Assembly: GCA_020091685.1 (NCBI GenBank)
Contig: CM034595.1
Location: forward strand, 12,390,525 to 12,454,524
Direction: 5' to 3'
DNA: 64,000 nucleotides
DNA from: Lutjanus erythropterus
Lineage: Eukaryota > Chordata > Actinopteri > Lutjaniformes > Lutjanidae
Below the pieces are notes generated by a model. The model made no database searches, was not told the DNA's origin, and saw only the letters and a list, made by a program, of their open reading frames with translations. Both the position numbers and the translations under genes were made by a program. This document shows, in pieces, positions 13,701 through 26,006 of the stretch. Each line of letters opens with the position of its first letter. Within the stretch, counting starts at the first letter, position 1.

Positions 13701-16224
13701 TAGAAATACACAAGAGGGTGCATAATGATGAAATAGACAAAATATGATAAAATATGTTTTGGTAGGAATACGGACATATGAATAGAAGGGAATATAAGAA
13801 ACAGACAAAAGGAAGCCTGTTAAAATGGTTTGAAATTAGGAACAAGGCTAACAATGCAGCACACCACTCTACATAATGCTAAGGGCATGTGGCAAGTACA
13901 GCTGGAAAGTATTAATAATATGCAAAACATCTATCTGAATAAATCAGACTTTTACATGTAGAAATTTGGTAGAAAGCTTATACTATTCATGTTCTTATTT
14001 GCTGAAAAATATGTGACAGTTGACTTTTTACGCATGCACATATTGTACTTAACTATTTATAACTGTATCTTAGAGTGAGGAGTACAGATCTAGAGATTAT
14101 ACATTTATGCACAATAATTTATTATGTAAAGTAAAACAGAAAATGAGTGACTGTATTGTACTGAGATCAAGAAAATATAATGAAAGCAAAAATGTGACAA
14201 AATGCCCTTGTTTCCCTATTGTATATAGTTAAAATAATACAGTACAGTTCTGTATACAAAAATATATTTTTTTGTAGTTTGTCATAAGCTTCAAGGAGAG
14301 TAGATTTTTTTAATGAGAGAATCTTTGTTTTTCCTGTCATGATTTCATTGTGCAGCTGGCTCAGGTAAATAAAATAGAAATACCATAGTTGAAACTGTTT
14401 TTCATATGTATGAAAAGACCTAATATGAGCACTGTAAGCGGACTCCAGATTACTATATATATTAATTATTTAAACATTATTTCCATTGGATTGATTCTGT
14501 CTCAAGCTTTTGATCCATATAGGCAGTTTATCACTGCAACTATCATCACTATAAGCAGTTTCACTCATCAAGATATGCTATGCCTGCAGATTATTTTAGC
14601 AATTTCTGAAAGGCTCACATTTTAAATCAGAAAGACTCAGAAAACAGCTGTACATGTGTACTGTAGCCAGTTGATAAACAGCACCTGCGCTCAACAAGTA
14701 GAGCCAGCTGACTCCAAACACTCAGCTGTATTGAATTGAGAGACAACCTGCACTGGCACAACTGAAATAAGAAATAATAATATCTTTGACACTGGATTGA
14801 CAGTTGAACATAGGACACATTTTTCCATCTGAGCACTGGAAGAGCGAAACCAGTCATAATTTGGGTTTTCATTTTCCTTTATGTTTACCGAGCGAGTGCT
14901 GACTGGAGATGAACAATCACCAGTCTGCGTGATGAATAGGCTCGAGCGCACACCCCAGCGCTGCCGTGATCGATGGGGTGTCGCTGTAAGCCTCATCCTA
15001 AAGACCATCAGAGACACATTCTGATTAGCACTTAATCTTACTTCCATCCACCCTGGCTTCAGGAGAATGAGTGTAGTTTGGCAGAAGCAGCACACTCTCT
15101 GAAGACCGTCTCCCAGCACTCCAACAAAAGAAATGAAAAAGATGCGTCTGACATCCGCTGACTGATTTTCACATGATTACAAACCGATGCTTGCACTGGG
15201 CCCACTTAGCGCTCACTGTCTGGGTGAATCTGTTCAGAGAAATCTAATATGGATCCACGGCCAGTAACACAGGCATGCTCTGCTCTGTCTCTCAGGGTTT
15301 GTCCAGTTTGCTGCACAGTGTTTTATTGCGTTGTGGTAGGTCGCTCAGTTTGAGCGCCGCCGTTTTCGTCCCTGCTTGTGATATTTAAGACTTGGCTTAC
15401 ATCAATTGAAGTGTCTCGTTTGGAGAGATTGTATTCGCCAAGGACATTTTCCTGTAAACGGGACGCTAAGGAGTTTACACTGAAAGTCACTTATGGTGGA
15501 ATGGACTGTCTTTTACTGGCTCCTTTGTCTCCGCAGGCAACTCGAGCGAGGCCAGAGCCACTGCGGTTTTGGGGGCTTTCATCGCTGTCTCAACACAATC
15601 GTTCAGGAGGCCAGCTCTGACCAGAATTAATGCAATATTCACATTCATAACCAATCAGCATTCGGACGGCAAGAGGGGAGCCAGAGTTTGCATGAATGAC
15701 AAATTGTTGAATTGAACATATTTACTATGAATTAGAGAATATCCTGCTGATATATCTATTATGGTTGTTTTGGTTTTATTCTTGTACTTGGGTTGTCTTC
15801 TGCTGGTCAGCCTCCCACAGTTGAGTCTGTTGCCTCAAGTTCACCCTGTCCTTGTCGCGGGTGAAGTCCGGGTATCCACAGTTGAGTGATGATACAACAG
15901 TCTCAAATAATTTCTTTTCAGTTACTAGAACAGAATAAACAGCTTTCTGACCTGCCATACTAGAAGCATCTTAGTGCAGCTGGAACAAAAACAATAGTAC
16001 TGACTTCATATTTAAACAGTGATGCATTCTCATAAGATGATTCAGACAGACAGCGGCGAGATTTTTGCCTTCTGTTACTCATACAAGCGCATTTTTTTCC
16101 CCAAACAACCAAGCCAAACTGATCAGCAACTAGCTAACAGCTATATAGTAGGTACTGGCTGTGTGTGTGTTCATGTTTGTGTTCAGTTAAACCAGTGACT
16201 GAAACATTCAGAGGCCAGGAGGCT

Positions 16225-16279
16225 GTGTTTATTCCTTCAAAAGTTCCCGCTCTGCCCTCGACTCTCTCCTCCAAAGCTC
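16225..16279. repeat. 55-bp unit, copy-1 counterpart
   Basis: This sequence, from GTGTTTATTCC to CCTCCAAAGCTC, is the counterpart of 24548-24602. In block 2 a second diverged unit follows about 290 bp downstream. In block 1 the homology stops eight bases into where that second unit would begin (16511-16518). Confidence 0.75.
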
Positions 16280-16518
16280 TCGGCACTCAACCTCTGAGTG
16301 AACTCAACACTCACCAGAGTTCTTTCTGTTATTTTCTCCAGTTTCTGAAGTAACACCGAGTAACGTTTTTCCTCCAGCCAGCAATTAACATGGACAAAGA
16401 CTGAGAAGATAAAGACGATAAATCCACTTATTAATCCCAAAAGTTAAAAATTTAACATTCCTCCCACTGATAACCAGGTCTGTATCAGAGCACAGTCCAG
16501 GTTGACTCAGGTGTTTAT

Positions 16519-16744
16519 GTTACACTTTCAAGAACGGAGATGGCCGATCCTTGGTGTAGCACATTAAATCTTTATTTCTGTAGAAACGGCAGAAATACAT
16601 CAACATCAGTACTCAGCGCCTGTGCTGTTTCTATATTACTCATCGGCCTGACGCCTCCTCTACTAGTAGTGGCTGCCTACTCCAAACACACATTACAATT
16701 TAAACACAGAACGAAATCACAGTCATTATATAAACACTGATGTG
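16519..16744. other. 226-bp spacer between the duplicated blocks
   Basis: This sequence belongs to neither copy. It joins the right edge of copy 1, just after CAGGTGTTTAT, to the left edge of copy 2 at ATATAATATTATG. It contains one short open frame with no recognisable protein. Because both outer flanks are continuous with the block, this spacer is the new junction. It may be filler at a rearrangement point, the end of a different haplotype, or an assembly join. Confidence 0.8.
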
Positions 16745-17458
16745 ATATAATATTATGTAATATATATAATATAAGAACATCCACTACCCAGCACCAGTAA
16801 AGCTCATGAAACACATTTTATGTAATTTGTGTCATCTGTAGGTTACAGAAAAACAAAATGAAAATCTGTAATTTTTTTTGTATGGACCCAAGCTAGTTGT
16901 TTTTCCCCATTTCTGGATGTTTTGCTGAGCTAAGCTAAAAGACTACTTGCTGTAGCTTCATATTTACAGGGGAAACTAAATTGAGTTGCAGGATGTGCAT
17001 ACCCAGTATGTCTTGTTGGAAGACCCACCTTTACTCTTCTCTGACTGCCTACACCCTCCAAACATTCCAGCTTTCTGCTAAATGCTAATGTGTACCAAGT
17101 TATGATACTAACTGGCGCTATGAAGTAGTTAGGGTTAAGGATAAGGTTGGGATGAGGTTATGGTAAGGGGTAACATGTGGAACAAAAATGATAGCTGCCA
17201 TAGCTAAGCTGCTCTCTTCCCAATCCTGGCAGTTTGTGTGGTCAGTTAGTGTTGTAACAAAGTAAATGTTAGCTTTTAGAGAACGGCTGGAAGGTATAGC
17301 CAATCAGAGGCAGGGTAGGGGCAGGTCTTCCTGCAAGGCATGCTGGATCTGCCATCCAGTAGGTCAGTTTAGTCCCTCCCTAATATTTACACACAGACAT
17401 AAGAGAGACTCTCAAAGAAAGCAAAGAAGCTTATTTTCCAAAATTTCAAAATATACTT

Positions 17459-17785
17459 CAGTGTGGAGGATTTAGTGGAATGTAGCAACGAGGCCGTAGA
17501 TTGCAAACAACTGAATACTGCTCGCCAAAAATGTGAAAAGCCCTCGCTAGAGCCAGTGTATGGTTTGTCCGTCCTGTAGAAACAAGGCAGTTCAACATGG
17601 CGGCCTCTGTAGAAGGGGACCCGCACCCCCTAAATATATAAACATCTCAATTTAAGGTAATGAAAACACAACAATTCTTATTTTCATGTGGTTATACGCA
17701 CATAAAAATATACTTGTGAATATAATATTCCATTTCTGCCATGTTCTGCCAATAGATTCCCCTAAATCTTACACTCTGGACCTTT
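17459..17785. mobile_element. Percomorph short repeat, fuller copy
   Basis: Same element as 9383-9634, but it retains the 73-bp internal segment at 17605-17677. It ends at CTCTGGACCTTT. Non-coding; I cannot tell from memory whether the family is a MITE or a SINE. Confidence 0.7.
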
Positions 17786-20700
17786 AAAACACACACATTA
17801 GGCATTTCCCTTTGTAAATGCAAATTAATAAAGTGATTCCCCTTGCATTCAAACTGTATTTTTGTGTATACATAAAACCATCCTATGTCTAACTGTCACA
17901 ATATGTTGTTGATGGTTGAGGATATATGATGGGTCCTTCATGTGGTTCGTGTACAAGAGCAGCAGCTTTCTAGCAGCCCCTCTGCCTTGCAGACATGACA
18001 CATTGAGGCACTTATTAAGTCTTTGTATTAAAAGGTCTTTGCAGAGGCTTCCTCAGTGATGTTCATATGGACCCTGGCTTTTGTAAATAAAATCCTCAAG
18101 GCTCAGAGGGATCTTCAGATAGTTGTCAGAAGTGGGAACTGCGGATTTGTTTTGTTTCACGCAATATGTTGTCTGTGGTTGAAACCGTAAACGCCGTTGG
18201 TTTTGTCGTGTGAAGGGAGTGGCACTTCAGATGGCGTGGACCCTCCCCTCCTCGTCTCGAAAAACATGCGTGGTAAAACCTGGTATGCATAATCTCACAA
18301 TGAGTGGCTTTTCTGTACGTCTGGGTCACTTCAGTTTCAAAGTGATTGACAGAAGAAACGCTAGACGAGCCAAGGCATTACATGATCTGTGGGGAAAGAT
18401 GAAGCCATAGAGGGCAGTTGAGCATGTGTCAAAACATGACGCATAGCGTATTTTGTAGCAATGGGGTGGATTGGGTGGGTTTCAGTGTGTCTGCTGTTTG
18501 AGGAGAGGGGAAAGACACAATATGCAAAACAAAAACCACATCCATAACTCGGAACACATCCCCCAGCACGCTAAACATACAGCTTTATGTTCCTGCCAAA
18601 TTAGGTTAAGCTGCAATGATCTATAGAGACTCCAGAACTAACACTTAACCCATTTCCCTTTGATTTTCTCTTCTTTAGTGCCACTTTAAAACATGGCTGC
18701 TACATGCTTTGGCAAACTGCTTTCAATTTTCATGCCAATAAAGCACGCTGAAGTGCACTTTTTTACTCACAAGCCTCTTCTAAATACTCTTTTCAATGGT
18801 TTCACTTATGCTCTAAAGGAGCTACTCTTGAAAACATTCCATCGAATTGATGCCTGTTCCATCTCCAGGACATGCATAAATATGCATGAAAAGTCTATAG
18901 ATAATGTAATAATAACAATAACAATAATGATAATGATAATCTAATAATATAAAAAGTTATATTATCAAGCAACGTGTCCTGTACTTTGTGAAACCATAAT
19001 AAAACCTACTCTGAACAAAAACTCTGAAAAAAATAGAATCCCCACTCTTTCATGCAGTCCTGCTACCCTGACACATTCCCTCCTTTGAAAATGTGGGACA
19101 TTATACAAGTCGCTTGATCAACAACAAGTAGCATCATTTGAGTCTCCTGAAGGCCATGGGAAGACCAAAAGAAAATGCTAAAAAAACTCTGCGCAATCTT
19201 GCAATTCTGTCTCTGTGTTTGGTCATATTTTAAGTGTGACGGGGAAAGTTAATCTCAATGTTCAGTTGTGTTACCTAAATTATTATTTTTTAGATGTTAT
19301 GCATAATTTTTAAAAGATATTTTTACTAAACGACTTGAAAGTGTTAAGACTTCTTAGGTAATTAGTCCCTTCAGGAAGTTGTATTGTTGCAATCCAAACA
19401 GTTTAAGTAAATTCAACTTATCTCTGTGAATTCTGCACAATCTTGCAATTTTGTCCAATCAATGCAACTTTTCCACAAATATGACCAATCATCATAGCTT
19501 CCTGCAAGCTCCATCAATCATAGCAGTGCCCTGCACAAACATCATACATGTACATGCCTCAATGATCTATTATTTAGTATTTTCTTGTATTTTCAATTTT
19601 TAAAATTGTGACACAAACACAAGGTTTATTGACATTGTTATTAGTTTAGTTTTAGTTTATTACTTTATTTTTCAGGGAGAGCACATATTAATAACATTTC
19701 TGAAAATATGAGTTAGCCATAAAGGCTAATTTTTATTTTCATATATCAATATCCACCTTTTTTGTGCAAAAAAAAAAAAAATGGCAACATTGTTTTGCAG
19801 TTTTCACCTCCTCCTGCATTTGCAAAAAGCACCTTGAACACTGCAACACGTGTTACAACTTTTTAGAAAAGCTGCCGTGAAATCAAATATTTTAGGCTAA
19901 GACAATCCCTAAAAAAGCCAGCTAAATCCTAGACGGCCTGACTGATGCAATGTGTTTTGCTAATGCTATACTAAAAAAACAGTCCTGTTACTTTCAATCC
20001 TGTTATGAAAAATGCATGATCGTCATTTAGAAACCATGTAAAATATAAATAAAATGGCTTGAGATTGACCATGACACATTTTGAATAGTTAAATATGTGT
20101 TATAAGATACAGTGCTGAAAAAAGATAAATTATTAAGTGTAACTTTGAAATGTTATAACATTCAAATGGCACTGATTCAGTGGAATGGCCTTCTTATATT
20201 TCCTCTACTCTCAAAAATCTGATTCAGATGAATGAGTGTTTTCTTTAAGAATGGCTAAAACCTGCTGGCAGCCGACAGATTGATGTAAAGTGCGCTAGAC
20301 ATTGTGCCGGTAGTGTAGGACGTGAGTTGGACAGCGCTGCTCCAGACGCTGTGAATTGTGGCCTCCTTCCTGACATACCTGTGGCCTGAACCCCCAAACC
20401 TTTCCACAGACACACACAAGCTAATCTCCCAAGATCAGCACCAAAAGACTTTCTCTCTCCACCCTGCACAGCCTCTCCTTCCCCCCCTTTTTTCCCCACC
20501 AAATCTTACGCTAATTCCAGGATGTGGGATCTGCTGCATTCGACGGGCGTGTGATTATGTTATCCTCAATCAGCGTGCATTGCGAGATTAGCAACCAGCA
20601 AAACAAAAGTTTGACAACAAAGAGTGAGCAGGACTCATGAGCCAGAGACATGAAGAGGTTTTTCAGTGACTGTAATTTTGCCGCTGATTGACTGGCCGGT

Positions 20701-23700
20701 GATCTAAGACGACCACAGGCCCTGATTTTATTTTTCTATTATTGTTGGGATAGTATTGTTAGCACACTGTTAATAGTTATAGAGTTGAGCTGGAGAAATA
20801 AGCTTTCCAGCCTCACAGTTCTTGACTTTTGCCAATTTGGCTTTCCCCTTCTGTCAGTGTTGTGTTCGAGTTTGGCGAGGGGCAGAGGGAGCGAATGTGA
20901 CCAAGTTAATGTGAATGTCAGTTTGCTGTAAACACATCCAGACTGTATATTCTACAGAAATATATGGTTAAGAATGAGGTTTGGGCTAATGATGCAGTTT
21001 AGTTTTACTGAATGGAAGGATTGACAGGATGAAATACGAGATATATTTGAGAAATTATGTTTGTGGTGTAACTTTTAATACAGCTGTAACATTTTTAATA
21101 AAAGTGACATTTACTGTTTTAGCATGTTTTAATTTAAGTATTTTTATAAGAAAATATAAAAAAATATGAGCATGCAGTGGAAACCTCTTAAAGTGATGGT
21201 GTCTGTCCAGGTCATTTTTTTTCTTTATGTCTCATGCAGATTACCTTCTAAATGACATTTGTATATTTATTAAATGAATATAAAGCGATAAAACTGACAG
21301 CTTCACTATAGTGAAATGTATATAGATGTGTATACCCAATTTTATTGACTGTTTCAAAATACAGTACAGCTGTTTCAAACGCTTTTTAAATTACAGTAAA
21401 AATTAAATTACTGTAGGGGAGAGCGGGGCATCTTGTTACATGGGCAAGTTGGCAGACTGGTTATATCTACAACCAACTGGTGCTATCTAAAAGAATCTAA
21501 CAGTTTTATGTACAACTCCCTGTTCTGAAGTCATTTTGTTCTTAACATGCAGTATATGTCACTATAATCTAAGGTCAGAACAATTTTCTTTTTTTACCCA
21601 TAAAAGTAAAAAAGGAAACCTAAACTACACTATTTATATAATTTGTGTGTTAATTTGCACCAATTTTGGAAAAAGTAGAGAGGAGAAAAGGTGCATTTTG
21701 ATACCTATACCAAAGTCCTGTACTAAAGCTACCTTGTGGTATACCTCGCAATAGCACACACGTCTCTCTGGGGCACGTTGCTTCAGTGCTTTTTGGGGCA
21801 AATTTTCACATGTGATGATTTGCAATATGCATAACTGCAGCCTTAAAGAAGCTGACTTTGCTAACTGCTAAAGTTGGTGGTTGCTATGCAGCACGTAAAT
21901 AGCAGTGTGCGTGTGTTGATGTACTGCTTCACACAGTATGAGCAGTAGTAATTAAATTGTCAAATGATGTGGCCACATGGTAGAAAAATGGTAGAAATAC
22001 ACAAGAGGGTGCATAATGATGAAATAGACAAAATATGATAAAAATATGTTTTGGTAGGAATACGGACATATGAATAGAAGGGAAATAAGCAAGTAAGAAC
22101 AGACAAAAGGAAGCCTGTTAAAATGGTTTGAAATTAGGAACAAAAGGCTAACAATGCAGCACACCACTCTACATAATGCTAAGGGCATGTGGCAAGTACA
22201 GCTGGAAAGTATTAATAATATGCAAAACATCTATCTGAATAAATCAGACTTTTACATGTAGAAATTTGGTAGAAAGCTTATACTATTATTCATGTTCTTA
22301 TTTGCTGAAAAATATGTGACAGTTGACCTTTTTACGCATGCACATATTGTACTTAAGTATTTATAACTGTATCTTAGAGTGAGGAGTACAGATCTAGAGA
22401 TTATACATTTATGCACAATAATTTATTATTGTATTGTACTGAGATCAAGAAAATATAATGAAGGCAAAAAATGTGACAAAATGCCCTTGTTTCCCCTATT
22501 GTATATAGTTAAAATAATACAGTACAGTTCTGTATACAAAATATATATTTTTTTTGTAGTTTGTCATAAGCTTCAAGGAGAGTAGATTTTTTTTTAATGA
22601 GAGAATCTTTGTTTTTCCTGTCATGATTTCATTGTGCAGCTGGCTCAGGTAAATAAAATAGAAATACCATAGTTGAAACTGTTTTTCATATGTATGAAAA
22701 GACCTAATATGAGCACTGTAAGCGGACTTCCAGATTACTATATATATTAATTATTTAAACATTATTTCCATTGGATTGATTCTGTCTCAAGCTTTTTGAT
22801 CCATATAGGCAGTTTATCACTGCAACCGTCATCACTATAAGCAGTTTCCACTCTATATCAAGATATACTGTGCCTGCAGATTATTTTAGCAATTTCTGAA
22901 AGGCTCACATTTTAAATCAGAAAGACTCAGAAAACAGCTGTACATGTGTACTGTAGCCAGTTGATAAACAGCACCTGTGTCCAACAAGTAGAGCCAGCTG
23001 ACTCCAAACACTCAGCTGTATTGAATTGAGAGACAACCTGCACTGGCACAACTGAAATAAGAAATAATAATATCTTTGACACTGGATTGACAGTTGAACA
23101 TAGGACACATTTTTCCATCTGAGCACTGGAAGAGCCGAAACCAGTCATAATTTGGGGTTTTCATTTCTCCTTTTATGTCTTACCGAGCGAGTGCTGACTG
23201 GAGATGAACAATCACCAGTCCGCGTGATGAATAGGCTCGGAGCGCACACCCCAGCGCTGCCGTGATCGATGGGGTGTCGCTGTAAGCCTCATCCCTAAAG
23301 ACCATCAGAGACACATTCTGATTAGCACTTAATCTTACTTCCATCCACCCCTGGCTTCAGGAGAATGAGTGTAGTTTGGCAGAAGCAGCACACCTCTCTG
23401 AAGACCGTCTCCCAGCACTCCAACAAAAGAAATGAAAAAAGATGCGTCTGACATCCGCTGACTGATTTTCACATGATTACAAACCGATGCTTGCACTGGG
23501 CCCACTTAGCGCTCACTTTCGTCTGGGTGAATCTGTTCAGAGAAATCTAATATGCGGATCCACGGCCAGTAACACAGGCATGCTCTGCTCTGTCTCTCAG
23601 GGTTTGTCCAGTTTGCTGCACAGTGTTTTATTAAGCGTTGTGGTAGGTCGCTCAGTTTGAGCGCCGCCGTTTTCGGTCCCTGCTTGTGATATTTAAGACT

Positions 23701-24547
23701 TGGCTTACATCAATTGAAGTGTCTCTCGTTTGGAGAGATTGTATTCGCCCAAGGACATTTTCCTGTAAACGGGACGCTAAGGAGTTTACACTGAAAGTCA
23801 CTTATGGTGGAATGGACTGTCTTTTTACTGGCTCCTTTGTCTTCCGCAGGCAACTCGAGCCGAGGCCAGAGCCACTGCGGTTTTGGGGGCTTTCATCGGC
23901 TGTCTCAACACAATCGTTCAGGAGGCCAGCTCTGACCAGAATTAATGCAATATTCACATTCATAACCAATCAGCATTCGGACGGCAAGAGGGGAGCCAGA
24001 GTTTGCATGAATGACAAATTGTTGAATTGAACATATTTACTATGAATTAGAGAATATCCTGCTGATATATCTATTATGGTTGTTTTGGTTTTATTCTTGT
24101 ACTTGGGTTGTCTTCTGCTGGTCAGCCCTCCCACAGTTGAGTCTGTTGCCTCAAGTTCACCCTGTCCTTGTCGCCGGGTGAAGTCCGGGTCATCCACAGT
24201 TGAGTGATGATACAACAGTCTCAAATAATTTCTTTTCAGTTACTAGAACAGAATAAACAGCTTTCTGACCTGCCATACTAGAAGCATCTTAGTGCAGCTG
24301 GAACAAAAACAATAGTACTGACTTCATATTTAAACAGTGATGCATTCTCATAAGATGATTCAGACAGACAGCGGCGTAGATTTTTGCCTTCTGTTACTCA
24401 TGCAAGCGCGTTTTTTTCCCCCAAACAACCAAGCCAAACTGATCAGCAACTAGCTAACAGCTATATAGTAGGTACTGGCTGTGTGTGTGTTCATGTTTGT
24501 GTTCAGTTAAACCAGTGACTGAAACATTCAGGAGGCCAGGAGGCTGG

Positions 24548-24602
24548 GTGTTTATTCCTTCAAAAGTTCCCGCTCTGCCCTCGACTCTCTCCTCCAAAGC
24601 TC
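24548..24602. repeat. 55-bp direct repeat, unit 1
   Basis: This sequence, GTGTTTATTCCTTC to CCTCCAAAGCTC, matches unit 2 at 24840-24894 with about seven differences over 55 bp. Confidence 0.75.
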
Positions 24603-24839
24603 TCGGCACTCAACCTCTGAGTGAACTCAACACTCACCAGAGTTCTTTCTGTTATTTTCCTCCAGTTTCCTGAAGTAACACAGAGTAACGTTTTTTTCCT
24701 CCAGCCAGCAATTAACATGGACAAAGACTGAGAAGATAAAGACGATAAATCCACTTATTAATCCCAAAAGTTAAAAAATTTAACCTTCCTCCCACTGATA
24801 ACCAGGTCTGTATCAGAGCACAGTCCAGGTTGACTCAGG

Positions 24840-24894
24840 GTGTTTATTCCCTCACAAGCTCTGGCTCTGCCCTCGGCTCTCTCCTCCAAAGCTC
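24840..24894. repeat. 55-bp direct repeat, unit 2
   Basis: Diverged second unit of the direct repeat. The right edge of the large duplication (24847) falls eight bases into this unit. Confidence 0.75.
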
Positions 24895-25817
24895 CCTACT
24901 CTCAGCAGCTGTCTGCCAACAACCAGCAGCTCTGTGTCACCGGATGATCCTCCCATGATACATGCAAATTTTTCACTCAAGTTGAATATTTTTGACTCCC
25001 TTTGGAAGTCGAAGCTGGGAATGATGTCATACTGGAGTTGACTGCAAAAAAAAAAAAGTTTTTGTGCTTGTTAACAATGCATTACATGGTATTTTGCACG
25101 TACAAACACAATAGCACCATGTCCACAAATATAAGTTGGACAGCTTTGTGTATGACTGATTTAATGAGACACAAAAGACAGAGGTGCTAAAAAACAGTAT
25201 ATTACCACATCTTTCACTACTTTTGTTGCGCGAAGCAGCCATCTTGGATTTTGAGGCCAGGGTTAGTGAGGTTTCTCCAACTTTCCAAGTTGATAATTTA
25301 ACTTTAGGGGGTGTTCCAGTTGAATTTTCCAACTGGGAACGCAGAAGTTCTCCCAGTTCAATTGTAATGCACCATTATTTGCACACATTTTGCGTCTATT
25401 CGTGTTTTGCATTGGCTTTGTGTATAATCTAACCGCTCTGCTTTCTGTCTGAACACACCTTAAGACCCTCTACACATGGTGAGCCCAACCCTAACCTGAA
25501 TCATCATCATGCAGCTGGTAGCAGGATACTGCCAGGAAGTTACACATACTCAACATATCCACATTGTAAAATTATGATATATATACAAAATTAACAGAAG
25601 CAGTTGTGTGAAGCATGAAGAAAAGATGGCTTGGATTTTCAAATTCAGAAAATTACCAAAATTGTCCGTAAACTCATGTAAGAAAGTGTGTGGTGGAGTG
25701 TTTCAGATACTGTTTGACCATCAAAGCACTTCTGTTGAACTATACTGACATCTTTATGTATTTCAAACCATTTTGTTAATCACCTTTGTTGTTTACTCCT
25801 CTGTGTTTCTCTTACAG
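24895..25817. other. rspo2: Intron upstream of the Fu1 exon
   Basis: Non-coding sequence leading into the acceptor TTTCTCTTACAG at 25806-25817. The part near 25227-25370, with CTTTCCAAGTT and TTCCAACTGGGAA motifs, resembles a dispersed fish repeat and has a loose counterpart near 60630-60760. No other feature is seen. Confidence 0.6.
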
Positions 25818-26006
25818 CTAGCTATGGAGCGCACCCCATCTGTAAAGGCTGCTCGGTGTGCTCCAGAGACAACGGCTGTGTAAACTGCCAGCCCAAACTC
25901 TTCCTGTTTTTGCGGAGGGAAAGGATGAGGCAGTATGGGGAATGTCTTCACGACTGTCCAGCCGGATACTACGGCATGCGCAGCCCTGAACTCAACATGT
26001 GCTCCA
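25818..26006 (+). CDS. rspo2: R-spondin 2, internal exon encoding furin-like repeat 1
   Basis: This 189-bp exon begins with two bases of a split codon (probably GCT, Ala) and ends with one base (A). It encodes 62 residues, SYGAHPICKGCSVCS to SPELNMCS, matching human RSPO2 from about residue 33 to 94 as I remember it. The acceptor is CTCTTACAG and the donor GTAAGT. Fu1 of R-spondins binds the ubiquitin ligases ZNRF3/RNF43. The contact residues corresponding to human Arg65, Arg69 and Gln70 are kept in LRRERMRQYGEC, as are all the spaced cysteines. The residue between them that is Gly67 in human is Arg here. The best match is RSPO2 rather than RSPO1, 3 or 4, because of LRRE-MRQYGECLH. The preceding exon with the signal peptide was not found, so the gene is partial here. 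Confidence 0.95.

Larger units (their letters stand above)
8688..16518. repeat. Direct ~8-kb duplication, copy 1 (shorter)
   Basis: This 7,831-bp block recurs in the same orientation at 16745-24847 (8,103 bp). The two are collinear throughout. The offset grows steadily, from 8057 at the left edge to 8168 near 10063, 8255 near 12721, 8307 near 15361 and 8329 at the right edge. Single-base differences number roughly two to three dozen by eye. Small indels are far more numerous and nearly all shorten copy 1, for example CATTTACAGGAAAC here against CAGGGGAAAC in copy 2. One larger difference of 73 bp is missing here, and one of 26 bp is present only here (14126-14151). No exon is recognised inside. 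A TA-rich microsatellite marks the left edge. Confidence 0.93.
16745..24847. repeat. Direct ~8-kb duplication, copy 2 (longer)
   Basis: This 8,103-bp block is collinear with 8688-16518. It holds the full 327-bp form of the short repeat at 17459-17785 but lacks the 26 bp seen at 14126-14151. It runs without a break into the unique sequence at 24848 that leads to the Fu1 exon, so its right edge looks original. Open frames that differ between the copies are broken by the small indels, which argues against any coding role. No exon is recognised. Confidence 0.93.

Noticed and set aside
14691-15119. 142-residue open frame on the minus strand
   Set aside because: It lies in the duplicated block and is not kept intact in the other copy because of small indels. 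No domain is recognisable.
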